A stretch of 64,000 nt of DNA, from the NCBI GenBank assembly GCA_965242605.1, contig CBDESS010000001.1:1302001-1366000 (forward strand). Direction: 5' to 3'. Source of the stretch: JAAXHF01 sp965242605 (GTDB lineage Bacteria; Desulfobacterota; Binatia; Bin18). The notes under the pieces were generated by a model. It searched no databases and had not been told where the DNA came from. It saw only the letters and a program-made list of their open reading frames with translations. The position numbers and the translations under genes were made by a program. Position 1 is the stretch's first letter; every line of letters begins with the position of its first letter. Of this stretch, positions 45,274-54,780 are shown piece after piece.

Positions 45274-48200
45274 TCAAGCAGAGAACAGCGTCACGACCTC
45301 TTGCGGGATTCCTTCTGAGGCCGGAACATCTGCGCCGTAAAGCTTGTGGCCATCTTTGCCGCGTGCAAAGTAGGAAAATGTTCCCGTTCCGTAGAATCCA
45401 AGGTCAAGGTGAACGTCGTCACCCTGCCACAGGAAATTGATCTCACCGTCGTCAGCCAGGCTGATCGCTGGAAGAGGAATCATGTTCAGGGGAAGGCGAC
45501 GGACGAATGTCTCTGCGTCGGCAAAGGCCCGGACATCGGGCCAGATTGCGCCAGGCCAGCGGTCGGCCTCGGGGGTCTTCTGGAGCGTTGCCAATTGAGC
45601 GATCAATTTTGAGAGCGGTGAAGGTTTCGGCAGGGAAACGACCCCCTTCCCCATCTCCGCCGGCAGGCTGCGCACGAGGGCGACGGTGTCGAGGCTGACG
45701 CGGATGACTTGGCCGACGAGGCGGACGATGTGGTCTTCGTCGTCAAGGCGGTTGGGGTCGGAGCGGATGCCGCTGCGCGGGTCGGTCTTGATGCGGTACT
45801 GGTCAATCACCCACTCGAGGGCGCTGCGGTTGCCGAGGCGGTAGGCGAATACATCGGGGGGAATCCCGGCCAGGGTGAGGGAGTTGTTGACGATGAGGGC
45901 GGTTTTGTCCTTGCTGAGCTTCATGCGCTCGACGCGCCAGGAGAGTGGCACGCCGTCCGCTTCGAGCCACTGCAAGGCGTAGGGCTCAAGGGTTTCGTAT
46001 TCGAGGTGCAGCCGGGTGAGCTGTTGGCCAGCCGCGGCGAAGGTCTGGAAGTCCGGGGCAAATGGAATGCGGGGCAGTGCGCGTTTCAGGTTGTCGGCGA
46101 ACTGCTCCCGGTAGCCGGGATGGTGCAGCAGGGCATAGACATAATGGAAAATGTCCCATTTGGTGATGCTGGTGTCGGCGTACTGCTGGCGGAACTGTGA
46201 GAGTGCCCAGTCGGTGATATTCTCCCGCCGATTGCTCCCGTCTTCGTTGTAGATGTAGAAGGGGAAGCACTGGGATTTTTCAAAGGCTAAGTCTAAATCG
46301 AGGAGGAAATTGCTGACTAAACAACCAAAGTCCTTACGGTTGCCACTTCCTGGGACACAAATGACCCTGTTTTCTTTTTCCGCGACAGAATTCGGGAAAA
46401 TGCCAGGAAAGAGTGCCCGGCGATGATTCATTACGGAATCGAAAAATAAGAAGCGTTTTGTGAAAGGTCGCCAGAGTGCATTCCGAATTTTGTCTTCTTC
46501 AAACTCGGCGTAGACGCCACGCGCAAATGTCTCCTTAAGCCGGCTGCTCCACTTTATCCTTGTCTCGTCGTTGTTGACAAAGTTATCAATATCACGAGGC
46601 CGACCTGCCCGCTTCCAGCGGTCAATCTCACTGTTGTAGGTTTCAATACTCCTTTGGACTTGGGCGGCCAGTTGCGCTTTATCAAAACAATAGACCCAGG
46701 CATCCCGGCTGGTCTGTATGCCGATGGAGAACGTTTTGAAAATTGCTTTGTCTTCTGTTGCCTTGCCGGCTTTCGCCTCCCGGCTGCCGATGGGCATCAG
46801 CGCTTTGAACTCGCCGGCATAGGCGGGGATGCGCCAGGTATGGCTTTCGTCCGGTTGCAAGGTCTGCCACTTCACCGCCGCCACATCCCGCTTCCTGGCT
46901 AACCAGGACAGTTTTTCTTCTTTGCGCCAGTCTTCGGGAACACGATGGTAGAAGAGCACCCGGTCTGCGCTTTGCTTGTGACGGATGGCAACGGTAAGGC
47001 CGACACCGACCTGAATGCCGAACACATTATGAGTTGTGCCGCTGAGCCTGGGGTTTTTGCGGACGTTGCCATGCAGGTCAACGTGATACAGCTTGGTGAA
47101 GTCTTGAAGGAGATTCTTTCTCATGCCGTCGAAGGCGATCTGGTCCACAAAGCTGTTGTTGCTGACAAAGCACACAACCCCGTCCCGGTCTTCCAGCCGA
47201 TCCACGGCCCAGCGAAAGAACTTCACATAGGCGTCAGAGAGCGCATTGACGTTGCTGGCCCTGGAATCTTTGGCATACGTCAGCCGGATACGCCGGTCTA
47301 TGACGGTGTACTTGCGGTTCTTGTTGTTATCGTTCTCGTTAATCTGGCCGACATTGTAGGGCGGGTTGCCGATGATGACGGTAATGGGCGCGGTCTTCTG
47401 CCGCTCTACCCGTGCGGTGTTCTCTTTGGTCATAAACGCAAATTGCCGCTCGCTGCCCTCGGCAAGCTCAAGCGTGTCCACAAAACACAGGCCGTCAAAC
47501 GGCTCATAGACGCCGGTGCGTTCATAATAGGCGTGCTCAATGTTGAGGGCGGCAACGTAGTAGGGCAGCAGCATGACCTCGTTGGCAAAAAGCTGCGCGG
47601 TGTAGACCCGGTGCAAGGCACGGCCGGGGATACGCCGCAGCAGGTTCACCACAAAGTTGCCTGTTCCTGTGCAGGGGTCGAGGATGTTCACGCCCGGGTC
47701 GCTGAGGGCCGTGCCGAACTCGTCGTTCAGCACCCGCTCAACGCTTGCGCACATGAAATCAACAATTTCCTGTGGCGTGTAGACAATGCCGAGCGTATCC
47801 GCCGCCTTGACCGAATAGCCCTGAAAGAAACGCTCATAGACGGCGTTCAGGAAGCGTTGCTTTTCGCTGAAGTCCGCAATCGTCCGTGCCGCGGACTCAA
47901 TCGCCAGATAGAACGGGTCAAGCCGTTTCAGGAAGGCCGGCCGATTGAAGGCCCGGCTGACCAGGGCATCAATGACGGTTTCCACCTCCCGCGCAATCAC
48001 GTTCCGGCGGGTAAAGTCCTGGCTGTCGAAAATCGTCCGAATCAGCCGCTCGGTCAACAGATGCTGGACCAGCATCTCATCCACCGCGGCTGCACTCAGG
48101 TTGGGGTTCAAGGAATCCCGGCACAGGGCAAAGAAGCTGGCAAACGCCCGCTTGAACCTGGCGTTGGTGGCGTGGGCGTCCCCGATGATCTGGACGAGGC

Positions 48201-48699
48201 CACGCGCAAGGTCCGGGACGCGCTGCTTGAAATCGTCAACCGCAGTGCTGAAGTCCTCATGGGCCGGCTCGGTGTAGGAGAAAAACGCGATGAGCAGGTT
48301 ACTGAGTTGCGTCCGTCCGGTCAGCTCAACCTGCATGGCGACCTGCCCATTCTGGTACAACCAGGCCCGCCGGGTGTCTTCAAAGATCGTGTTGGTCAGG
48401 GGGTAGCCCTTGGCTCGTTTCTTCTCAATTTCGGCTTCAAGCCGGTCGTTTGTGTCCTTGGCCTCCCAGTAGCCACGGTTGAGAAAATACTCGTCCCGGA
48501 ATGTGCCGTCGGGCCGGACCGCTCCGATCGTCATCTCTGGGATGAGCGTCCAGCCGACCCGCCGGCCGGTCTCGGCCAGCAGGTTCTGAAAGGCTGAGCG
48601 AACCGCCCCTTCATGCGTTACGCCCTGCCTGGCGTACACGTCAAGGGCGGCGTAGTATTCCCCGATGTCTTTTGGTCTGACCGCCACTCCCGCCGGCAT
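45274..48699 (-). CDS. type ISP-like restriction-modification enzyme with fused C-terminal domain
   Basis: A 1141-residue single-chain enzyme. Residues about 1-130 look like a PD-(D/E)XK nuclease (DGTFRDEYFLNRGYWEAKD). The gamma-class N6-adenine methyltransferase follows with YTPQEIVDFMCASVERVL, motif I LDPCTGTGNFVVNLL near residue 345 and motif IV IIGNPPYNVGQ near residue 450, then a target-recognition region. No helicase motifs are present, unlike LlaBIII. From about residue 1035 a separate domain follows (WPGAIWPDVRAFADAETFVR, ISLADDGEINFLWQGDDVHL, FSYFARGKDGHKLYG) that usually occurs as a stand-alone protein. The start is ATG 48697-48699; an internal GTG a few codons on is possible. Confidence 0.88.
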   Translation of the reverse strand: MPAGVAVRPKDIGEYYAALDVYARQGVTHEGAVRSAFQNLLAETGRRVGWTLIPEMTIGAVRPDGTFRDEYFLNRGYWEAKDTNDRLEAEIEKKRAKGYPLTNTIFEDTRRAWLYQNGQVAMQVELTGRTQLSNLLIAFFSYTEPAHEDFSTAVDDFKQRVPDLARGLVQIIGDAHATNARFKRAFASFFALCRDSLNPNLSAAAVDEMLVQHLLTERLIRTIFDSQDFTRRNVIAREVETVIDALVSRAFNRPAFLKRLDPFYLAIESAARTIADFSEKQRFLNAVYERFFQGYSVKAADTLGIVYTPQEIVDFMCASVERVLNDEFGTALSDPGVNILDPCTGTGNFVVNLLRRIPGRALHRVYTAQLFANEVMLLPYYVAALNIEHAYYERTGVYEPFDGLCFVDTLELAEGSERQFAFMTKENTARVERQKTAPITVIIGNPPYNVGQINENDNNKNRKYTVIDRRIRLTYAKDSRASNVNALSDAYVKFFRWAVDRLEDRDGVVCFVSNNSFVDQIAFDGMRKNLLQDFTKLYHVDLHGNVRKNPRLSGTTHNVFGIQVGVGLTVAIRHKQSADRVLFYHRVPEDWRKEEKLSWLARKRDVAAVKWQTLQPDESHTWRIPAYAGEFKALMPIGSREAKAGKATEDKAIFKTFSIGIQTSRDAWVYCFDKAQLAAQVQRSIETYNSEIDRWKRAGRPRDIDNFVNNDETRIKWSSRLKETFARGVYAEFEEDKIRNALWRPFTKRFLFFDSVMNHRRALFPGIFPNSVAEKENRVICVPGSGNRKDFGCLVSNFLLDLDLAFEKSQCFPFYIYNEDGSNRRENITDWALSQFRQQYADTSITKWDIFHYVYALLHHPGYREQFADNLKRALPRIPFAPDFQTFAAAGQQLTRLHLEYETLEPYALQWLEADGVPLSWRVERMKLSKDKTALIVNNSLTLAGIPPDVFAYRLGNRSALEWVIDQYRIKTDPRSGIRSDPNRLDDEDHIVRLVGQVIRVSLDTVALVRSLPAEMGKGVVSLPKPSPLSKLIAQLATLQKTPEADRWPGAIWPDVRAFADAETFVRRLPLNMIPLPAISLADDGEINFLWQGDDVHLDLGFYGTGTFSYFARGKDGHKLYGADVPASEGIPQEVVTLFSA

Positions 48700-48805
48700 A
48701 GGTCACGCTTGTATGCCCTTGAGCGGCCCGGCACAAGGGCGGGTCTTTGCCTGGTTTTCAGCTTGACCCCACTTTGATAAAGAAAGATACAAGGAGGATT
48801 CTGCA

Positions 48806-49066
48806 ATGGAGGATAAATCGTATCGGCAAAGATACCTGGTCCACACGCTCGGAGCCACACGCTATCGAAGAGGGAAAAATCCTTTTTGGAGAGGGTTCTC
48901 GCGCGGCCTTGGGGCCTTGGGCGACCTGAACCCGCCACGCTTCAATCCACCCCGCTATCCGCACGATGCCCGGCTTCGGGATCAAAAGCGCATTGGACGT
49001 GACCTGTATAGAGCGATGGGAATCGTGAATGAAGAAGCCAAAACAGCCAAACCCCACGCCGCCTGA
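48806..49066 (+). CDS. basic small protein of unknown function
   Basis: An 86-residue Arg-rich protein (YLVHTLGATRYRRGKNPFWR, GDLNPPRFNPPRYPHDARLR) with a strong AGGAGG before ATG 48806. No family is recognised. It overlaps the next gene by 38 bases, so the two are coupled. Confidence 0.6.
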   Translation: MEDKSYRQRYLVHTLGATRYRRGKNPFWRGFSRGLGALGDLNPPRFNPPRYPHDARLRDQKRIGRDLYRAMGIVNEEAKTAKPHAA

Positions 49067-49499
49067 AACAATGGCCTCCATTCCGGCAGCAGACAAGCTG
49101 CCTCCGAAAGAGGTTCTCGACAAGCTGCCCGAGAATGTCCGCATCGCCCTCATTGAATCTGGATCGTTTTCCGGTCCTCTCCCTCCGCCGTCAATGCTCA
49201 GAGAATATGACCTTGCGTTGCCAGGAACTACGGAACGCCTACTCCGCATGCTAGAAAAAGAACAGGCTCACCGTATTGAGTGGGAAACAAAAGCACTGGC
49301 TAGTGAAATCCGCCAAGAACAGTACGGACAATGGTTTGGTCTAGTGGTAGTTGTTCTCTGCATCGTCGGCGCTATCTATCTTGCCACGAACGGCCAGACC
49401 ATCGTTGCCAGCATTCTGGCAGGAACCAGCGCTCTGGGTCTGGCGAGACACTTTATTCAGGGGAAAAGAGACGAGTCACAAGGTGAGGAGAAACAATGA
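49029..49499 (+). CDS. DUF2335 domain membrane protein
   Basis: A 156-residue protein matching DUF2335: LPPPSMLREYDLALPGTTER, LLRMLEKEQAHRIEWETKAL, then two C-terminal membrane helices (WFGLVVVVLCIVGAIYLA and IVASILAGTSALGLARHF). DUF2335 proteins are predicted membrane proteins of unknown role, often on phage- or defence-like DNA. Its stop overlaps the next start (ATGA). The true start could be ATG 49029 or 49071. Confidence 0.8.
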   Translation: MKKPKQPNPTPPETMASIPAADKLPPKEVLDKLPENVRIALIESGSFSGPLPPPSMLREYDLALPGTTERLLRMLEKEQAHRIEWETKALASEIRQEQYGQWFGLVVVVLCIVGAIYLATNGQTIVASILAGTSALGLARHFIQGKRDESQGEEKQ

Positions 49500-50599
49500 A
49501 AGCGCTTGTCGTTGGGGGGACCGGCCCGACCGGCCCGTTTATTGTCAATGGCCTGATTGACCGGGGCTATGAGGTCACAATTTTTCACCGCGGCACCCAC
49601 GAAATTCCCGAGATCCCGCCCCAGGTTGAACACATCCACGGCGACCCGCATTTTCGGGAAACCATTGACACAGCCTTGCATGGGCGGACCTTTGATCTCG
49701 CGGTCGTCACCTATGGCCGTATCCGCTTTGTGGCCGAAGCCTTGGTCGGCAAGGTCGGGCGCTTTGTCGGCGTTGGCGGCGTAGCCAGCTACCGGGGTTA
49801 TATGGACGCCTACGCCGTATTCCCACCCGGCCTCAAAGTCGCGGTGCCAGAAGACGCGCCGGTAGTGGACAACGAACAAGAGCTGCGCTTTGCCTATCTG
49901 ATCGCCCAGACCGAACAAGCGGTGTTAGAGACCCACCCGACCGCCGCCTACTTCCGCTATCCCTATGTCTACGGCGCGTATCAGCTCGTGCCCCGCGAGT
50001 GGAGCGTCATCCGGCGCATTCTGGACAAGCGGCCGCATATTATTCTGCCCGACGCCGGCCTGATGCTGTTCACCCACGGTTACGCCGGCAACCTGGCCCA
50101 CGCCGTCCTGCTGGCCGTGGACCAGCCGGACGCCTCAGCCGGCCAGCTCTACAACTGTGGCGATGAGCAGCAGTTCAGCCTGCGCCAAGTCGTTGAAGCC
50201 ATCACCAAAGAGCTGGACTACGAGTGGGAGATTGTCAGCATGCCCCACCATATTGCCCGCCCGGCCCATCCCTACGCCATGCAGCAAAGCTCCCACCACC
50301 GGGTTGTGGACCTGACCAAAATCAAGCGGCAACTCGGCTACCGCGATATCTGCAAGGTTGAAGACGCCCTGGCCAGCACCGTCACATGGTATGTTGATCA
50401 TCAGCCGGAACGCGGCGGAGAAATCGAGAGACGCCTCCAGGACCCGTTTGATTATGCCGGCGAAGACCGCCTCATCGCCGCCTACAAAGACAGCCTGGCC
50501 CGCCTCGAAGCCATCCCCTTTGAGGTCGCCACCGACCGCCCCCACCCCTACGCCCACCCCAAAGCCCCCGGCCAGACGCGCGATCATCGGGACCGGTGA
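49496..50599 (+). CDS. NAD-dependent epimerase/dehydratase family protein
   Basis: A 367-residue Rossmann protein opening ALVVGGTGPTGPFIVNGLID (NAD(P)-binding GXXGXXG). There is no clear YXXXK pair at the expected place; instead YFRYPYVYGAYQLVPREW and VSMPHHIARPAHPY are seen, so it belongs to an atypical extended-SDR group. It may be a reductase or isomerase of small molecules. The ATGA overlap with DUF2335 looks coincidental in function but implies coupled translation. Confidence 0.82.
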   Translation: MKALVVGGTGPTGPFIVNGLIDRGYEVTIFHRGTHEIPEIPPQVEHIHGDPHFRETIDTALHGRTFDLAVVTYGRIRFVAEALVGKVGRFVGVGGVASYRGYMDAYAVFPPGLKVAVPEDAPVVDNEQELRFAYLIAQTEQAVLETHPTAAYFRYPYVYGAYQLVPREWSVIRRILDKRPHIILPDAGLMLFTHGYAGNLAHAVLLAVDQPDASAGQLYNCGDEQQFSLRQVVEAITKELDYEWEIVSMPHHIARPAHPYAMQQSSHHRVVDLTKIKRQLGYRDICKVEDALASTVTWYVDHQPERGGEIERRLQDPFDYAGEDRLIAAYKDSLARLEAIPFEVATDRPHPYAHPKAPGQTRDHRDR

Positions 50600-50603
50600 G
50601 CCC

Positions 50604-51326
50604 ATGAAACCTCTCCTCATTCTCAAGACTGGCGAGTTGCCGCGGCGTGTGACCGAACAGCTCGGCCCCTATGAGCGGGCGTTTCTGAACCTGCTCGGCG
50701 ACGAACGCTGCGCGGTGGTTGACGCCCGCCAGGAAGTGCCGACAGATACCGATTGGGCCGCCGTCATCGCCACCGGCTCGCCGGCCTCCACCTACGGCGG
50801 CGAAGACTGGATCGCCCGCAGCGAGGACTTTCTGAGACGCGCCGCGGACCGCGATGTGCCGCTCTATGGCGTGTGTTTCGGCCATCAGCTCATCGCCCAG
50901 GCCTTTGGCGGCACGGTCGAACCCTGCCCCCGGGGCTGGGAGTTGGGAACGGTCAGCCTCAGCCTGACTGCCGAGGGACGGGCCGACCCCCTGCTCTCGC
51001 CCCTCGGCGACTCCTTTATCGCCCATATGAGCCACGGCGATGTTGTCACCAGCCTGCCCCCCGGCGCGGTCGTGCTGGCTGACAACGGGCACTGGCCGTA
51101 CCAGGCGTTTCGACTCGGCCAGCGCATCTGGGGCACCCAGTTTCATCCCGAGTTCACCCCGACGATACTGCGCAACCTGATCCCCTCCCTGGCCGCGGCC
51201 CTGCCCCCCGAAGCGTTTCCGGCCAGGCCGGTCCGGCAGCCCCTGCGCGAGTGGCTGCTGTCGAGCGTCCGGGACGCCCCCGCGGCCCAAGCCTGTCTGG
51301 ATCGCTTCGCCCGCATCGCGGCCTAG
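50604..51326 (+). CDS. class I glutamine amidotransferase-like protein
   Basis: A 240-residue GATase with nucleophile GVCFGHQLIAQAFGG (Cys near residue 92) and the His-Glu pair in GTQFHPEFTP near residue 175. It resembles the stand-alone GMP-synthase-like amidotransferases of unknown substrate (YfeJ/PuuD-like groups). It starts 4 bases after the epimerase and overlaps the convergent murU by 4 bases at the end. Confidence 0.88.
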   Translation: MKPLLILKTGELPRRVTEQLGPYERAFLNLLGDERCAVVDARQEVPTDTDWAAVIATGSPASTYGGEDWIARSEDFLRRAADRDVPLYGVCFGHQLIAQAFGGTVEPCPRGWELGTVSLSLTAEGRADPLLSPLGDSFIAHMSHGDVVTSLPPGAVVLADNGHWPYQAFRLGQRIWGTQFHPEFTPTILRNLIPSLAAALPPEAFPARPVRQPLREWLLSSVRDAPAAQACLDRFARIAA

Positions 51327-52060
51327 AGGTAGGACAGGCGCAGCCGGCCGGATCGAATCGCCCGCGTTGCCCGCTCTACGCCCCCGGCATCGTCCACCAC
51401 CGCCCACGCGCCGGTATGGACAACGCCGCCCAGCGGCTCCCCGGCCCGCAGCAGGCCGACATAGGTGTCGCGGGTGAGGCTGAAGGCCTGGTCCTCTGGC
51501 ATGACACCAAAAATGCGCGGCTCGAGAATCTGACAGCCGGTGAACATATAGGCCGACAGCGTCCCGGCGTCCACCGTGGCCGGCTGGCCGCGCAGGCGGC
51601 GTAAGCGGCCGCTGGCGTCAATCTCCAGCAGGCCGTAGCTGGCGGCCTCGGGATCGGGCCGCAGGACCAGGGTCGCCACCGCCCTGCTGCGGCGGTGGGC
51701 GCTGACCACCGCCGCCAGGTCAATATCAAGAATGGCGTCCGAGTTGACGACCAGAAACGTCCCGCCGTCCTCAAGTAATGCCTGGGCCTGTTTCACCCCG
51801 CCCCCGGTCTCCAGCAAGCGATCCTCGACAGAGTAGCTGATCTGAACGCCGTAGGCCCGCCCGTCGCCCAGCCTGGCCCGAATCTGGTCGCCGAGGTGAT
51901 GCAGGTTAATCACCACCCGGCGGATGCCCTGTGAGCGCACAAAGCGCAGGGCATACTCAATCAGCGGCCGGCCGGCCACCTCAATCAGGGCCTTGGGCGT
52001 GGTGTGGGTAAGCGGCCGCAGGCGGGTTCCCAGGCCAGCGGCCAGAATCATGGCCCGCAT
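51323..52060 (-). CDS. murU: MurNAc-1-phosphate uridylyltransferase-like nucleotidyltransferase
   Basis: A 245-residue sugar-nucleotidyltransferase: MILAAGLGTRLRPLTHTTPK (nucleotide-binding signature with Arg/Lys), LETGGGVKQA, and NSDAILDIDL (metal-binding Asp). Together with the AmgK-like kinase encoded upstream (13-bp overlap) it matches the AmgK-MurU pair, which channels recycled MurNAc to UDP-MurNAc and bypasses de novo synthesis. Mannose-1-phosphate guanylyltransferase is the alternative by family alone. Confidence 0.87.
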   Translation of the reverse strand: MRAMILAAGLGTRLRPLTHTTPKALIEVAGRPLIEYALRFVRSQGIRRVVINLHHLGDQIRARLGDGRAYGVQISYSVEDRLLETGGGVKQAQALLEDGGTFLVVNSDAILDIDLAAVVSAHRRSRAVATLVLRPDPEAASYGLLEIDASGRLRRLRGQPATVDAGTLSAYMFTGCQILEPRIFGVMPEDQAFSLTRDTYVGLLRAGEPLGGVVHTGAWAVVDDAGGVERATRAIRSGRLRLSYL

Positions 52061-53121
52061 GGCTCGTCGGGGAAATGCCGGGCCACCACATCCTGCAAGG
52101 GGCGATACCGGGGCAGCCGTTCAAGCACCCGACGGAGGGTGGCCAGGGTCGGCGGAATATAGCGGAGGTAGCCGGTCTTGCCCTTTTCCAGCTCCAGATA
52201 GTAGAACCGGCCAACTACCTTGCAGGCTTTCTGGAGCAGGCACAGGTTGTACTCATGCCACACCGCGTCGCGCGAGCGCGCCTCCCCACCGGCCTTGTGC
52301 CAGGTAGCGTAATAATACTCAACCAGCTTGCGCTCCAAGTCAGGGCCGACCACCGCCGGCGTGTCACGGTCGTTCAGCAGGGTCGCCAGGTCATAGGTGG
52401 CCGGACCGAGGAGCGCGTCTTGAAAGTCAATGACGCGAATCTCGCCGTCATGCACAAACAGATTCCAGCTATGATAGTCACGGTGGTTGAGAAACGCCGG
52501 GGCACGGTCAAGCCGGCCGGCAATGTCCTCAAACAGGGGGCGCAGGACATCAGCGTCGGCGACGGTCAGCGGTGTGCCGACCCGCTTCTCCAGCCCCCAC
52601 TCCACAAAATGCGCAAACTCCCACACAAACAGCCGCCGATCAAAGCGTTGCCGAAAGGCCATGCAGTCGGCGTTACGCTGACGAGTGCCGGCAATCTGAA
52701 GCACCAGCAATTGGTCAATCGCCTGGCGGTACAGGGCTTCGGCGTCGGCCTCTGCACACTCCCGTGCGGCCTTACGGAGCGGCGTATCGCCAATATCTTC
52801 GAGCAGCAGAAAGCCTTCTTTCTGCCCGTCGTAGTACAGGTCTGGAATACGCATGCCGAGCGGTCGCAAAAATCGGTCGAGATTCACATACGGCAGCTCG
52901 GTCAGCGGCTCAGAAAACACCGACAGTTCTTCCGACGACAGCGGCAGGGTACTCTCGGCCAGCACCATCACCACTACGCCCTGCGGCCCGCCGCCGCGCA
53001 AACGCAAACGCAGGTAGCTGCGGCTTGAGGCGTCACCGGCCAGGGGCTCAACCGCGGCAATCTCCGCCCCCCAGGTCCGCTCAACCGCTGCCTTCAGCCC
53101 GTCCGGCACGGTCGTCTTCAT
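52048..53121 (-). CDS. amgK: anomeric MurNAc/GlcNAc kinase (AmgK-like aminoglycoside phosphotransferase fold)
   Basis: A 357-residue APH-fold kinase. It has GDASSRSYLRLRL near the N-terminus, LPYVNLDRFLRPLGMRIPDL, FLLLEDIGDTPLRKA, the catalytic LNHRDYHSWNLFV near residue 210 and the metal Asp in VIDFQDALLGPATYDLATLL. This is the AmgK pattern. It phosphorylates MurNAc at C1 so that MurU can make UDP-MurNAc. Start ATG 53119-53121 is favoured by alignment of the first motif; the ribosome binding site is weak. Confidence 0.87.
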   Translation of the reverse strand: MKTTVPDGLKAAVERTWGAEIAAVEPLAGDASSRSYLRLRLRGGGPQGVVVMVLAESTLPLSSEELSVFSEPLTELPYVNLDRFLRPLGMRIPDLYYDGQKEGFLLLEDIGDTPLRKAARECAEADAEALYRQAIDQLLVLQIAGTRQRNADCMAFRQRFDRRLFVWEFAHFVEWGLEKRVGTPLTVADADVLRPLFEDIAGRLDRAPAFLNHRDYHSWNLFVHDGEIRVIDFQDALLGPATYDLATLLNDRDTPAVVGPDLERKLVEYYYATWHKAGGEARSRDAVWHEYNLCLLQKACKVVGRFYYLELEKGKTGYLRYIPPTLATLRRVLERLPRYRPLQDVVARHFPDEPCGP

Positions 53122-53247
53122 ACTTGTACCGACTAGCAATCGGGGTGGTGGCTTGTCAAAGCCGGCTTGCAAAGGCCGCCGGCGTGTGATGAGAAAGATG
53201 AACGACAATGACCATCCCATCGAGAAAATGTTCACCTCTCAGGGCGT

Positions 53248-53469
53248 ATGGCGACCCAGCAGACAAACGTGGCTGAGTTGCAAGCCCTCGTCCGCCGGTT
53301 GCGGCACGAGCTGGCCGACAGGGACCGGCATATCGCTCAACTCCAAAGCCAGTTGGCCCGGCTTCAGGCCGGTGCGCCAGACCGCCGGCTGCCAGCCGGC
53401 GAAGACCCTCCGCCCGGCAGCCGGGCCGAGCTCTTGGCCCAGTTAGACAAACTGTATCAGGAAAAATAG
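53248..53469 (+). CDS. small coiled-coil protein
   Basis: A 73-residue protein with a clear heptad pattern (VAELQALVRRLRHELADRDR, HIAQLQSQLARLQ) and a Pro-rich link to a short C-terminal helix. No family is known and the ribosome binding site is weak (CAGGG), so it is only moderately supported. Confidence 0.5.
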   Translation: MATQQTNVAELQALVRRLRHELADRDRHIAQLQSQLARLQAGAPDRRLPAGEDPPPGSRAELLAQLDKLYQEK

Positions 53470-53574
53470 CTGTAGACGCCCGGCTTGTGCGCCGCGGCCA
53501 AATCGCACCACCCGGCTCCGACCCTTTACCCTGGCTGGCGAAGCGGTTAGGCTGACCGGCGCGGAGGGACCGAC

Positions 53575-54759
53575 ATGGATTTTCATTGTACCCCCGAAGA
53601 GGAAGCCTTTCGCCAGGAAGTGCGGGCTTGGCTGCAAACCAATTTGCCGGATGGCTATGATCCGCAGCACTTTGACGAGATTGACGCCGACGCCCGCTTT
53701 GAGTATCAGCGCACCTGGCAGAAGACCGCCTCTGAGGAAGGCTGGGTCGGGATTCATTGGCCCAAGGAGTACGGCGGCCGCGGGGCCAGCCTGATGGAGA
53801 TGTTCATCTACAATCAGGAGATGGCCAAGGCCCGTGCGCCGCGTTTTGCCAACACGCTCGGCCTGATGATGGCCGGCCCGACCCTGATCCGCTGGGGCAC
53901 AGACGAGCAGCGAACAGACCACCTGCCCAAGATTCTGTCCGGGGAGGAAATCTGGTGTGAGGGTCTGTCGGAGCCTGACGCCGGCTCTGACCTGGCCTCC
54001 ATGCAGACCCGGGCGGTTGAACAGGGCGACTATTTTGTGGTCAACGGCCAAAAGGTCTGGACCAGCTTTGCCCACCGCGCCGACTACATCCAGTTGTTCG
54101 TGCGTACCAACCCGGACGCTCCCAGACACCAGGGCATCAGTTGCCTGATGGTCGCTATGAAGACGCCCGGGCTGACGCTACGGCCCCTGGTGCAGATGAC
54201 CGGCGACGCCGAGTTCAACGAGGTCTTCTTTGAAGATGTGCGCGTACCACGCGCCAACCTGATCGGCCCCAAAGACGAGGGCTGGAAGGTCCTGGTGACC
54301 ACCCTGATGCACGAGCGGGCCGGGATTGGCAACGAGCTGCCTGTTCACCGCCACCTCGCTGAGCTCATCAGCCTGGCCAAAGAGCTTGAACTGAACGGCC
54401 GGCCAGCCACACACGACCCCGCGGTGCGCCAGCAGTTGGCCCAGTTCTCCATTGAGTGCAAGGCCCTCACCTGCAATATGTTCCGCGGCCTCAGCAAACG
54501 CATTCGGGGCAACCCGCCCGGCCCCGAAGGATCGGTCAACAAACTGGCCGGCTCTGAGTTGAATATGCGGCTGGCCATGTTTGCCACCGAACTGCTCGGC
54601 CCCTACGCCCAGCTTGTGCAAGGCTCGGACCATACGCTCAGAAACGGCCGCTGGCCCAAGGCCGCCCTGGCCTGTCGTTTGCTGACCATCGCCGGCGGCA
54701 CGTCCGAGATTCAGCGCGGCATCCTCGGCGACCGGGTCTTGGGCTTACCAAAAGGATGA
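53575..54759 (+). CDS. acyl-CoA dehydrogenase
   Basis: A 394-residue flavoprotein dehydrogenase: helical N-terminus, then EIWCEGLSEPDAGSDLASMQ and GQKVWTSFAHRADYIQLFVR (FAD and substrate loops), then the C-terminal helical domain ending GGTSEIQRGILGDRVLGLPK. GGAGGGA precedes ATG 53575. It passes electrons to ETF in beta-oxidation-like pathways. With the SDR 21 bases downstream it forms a fatty- or aromatic-acyl-CoA degradation unit. Confidence 0.93.
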   Translation: MDFHCTPEEEAFRQEVRAWLQTNLPDGYDPQHFDEIDADARFEYQRTWQKTASEEGWVGIHWPKEYGGRGASLMEMFIYNQEMAKARAPRFANTLGLMMAGPTLIRWGTDEQRTDHLPKILSGEEIWCEGLSEPDAGSDLASMQTRAVEQGDYFVVNGQKVWTSFAHRADYIQLFVRTNPDAPRHQGISCLMVAMKTPGLTLRPLVQMTGDAEFNEVFFEDVRVPRANLIGPKDEGWKVLVTTLMHERAGIGNELPVHRHLAELISLAKELELNGRPATHDPAVRQQLAQFSIECKALTCNMFRGLSKRIRGNPPGPEGSVNKLAGSELNMRLAMFATELLGPYAQLVQGSDHTLRNGRWPKAALACRLLTIAGGTSEIQRGILGDRVLGLPKG

Positions 54760-54780
54760 CAGACGCAAGGAGGAACACCA

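Noticed and set aside
46945..48597. A 550-codon plus-strand frame
   Set aside because: It lies wholly inside the restriction-modification gene on the other strand, has no family features, and mirrors that gene's codon bias.
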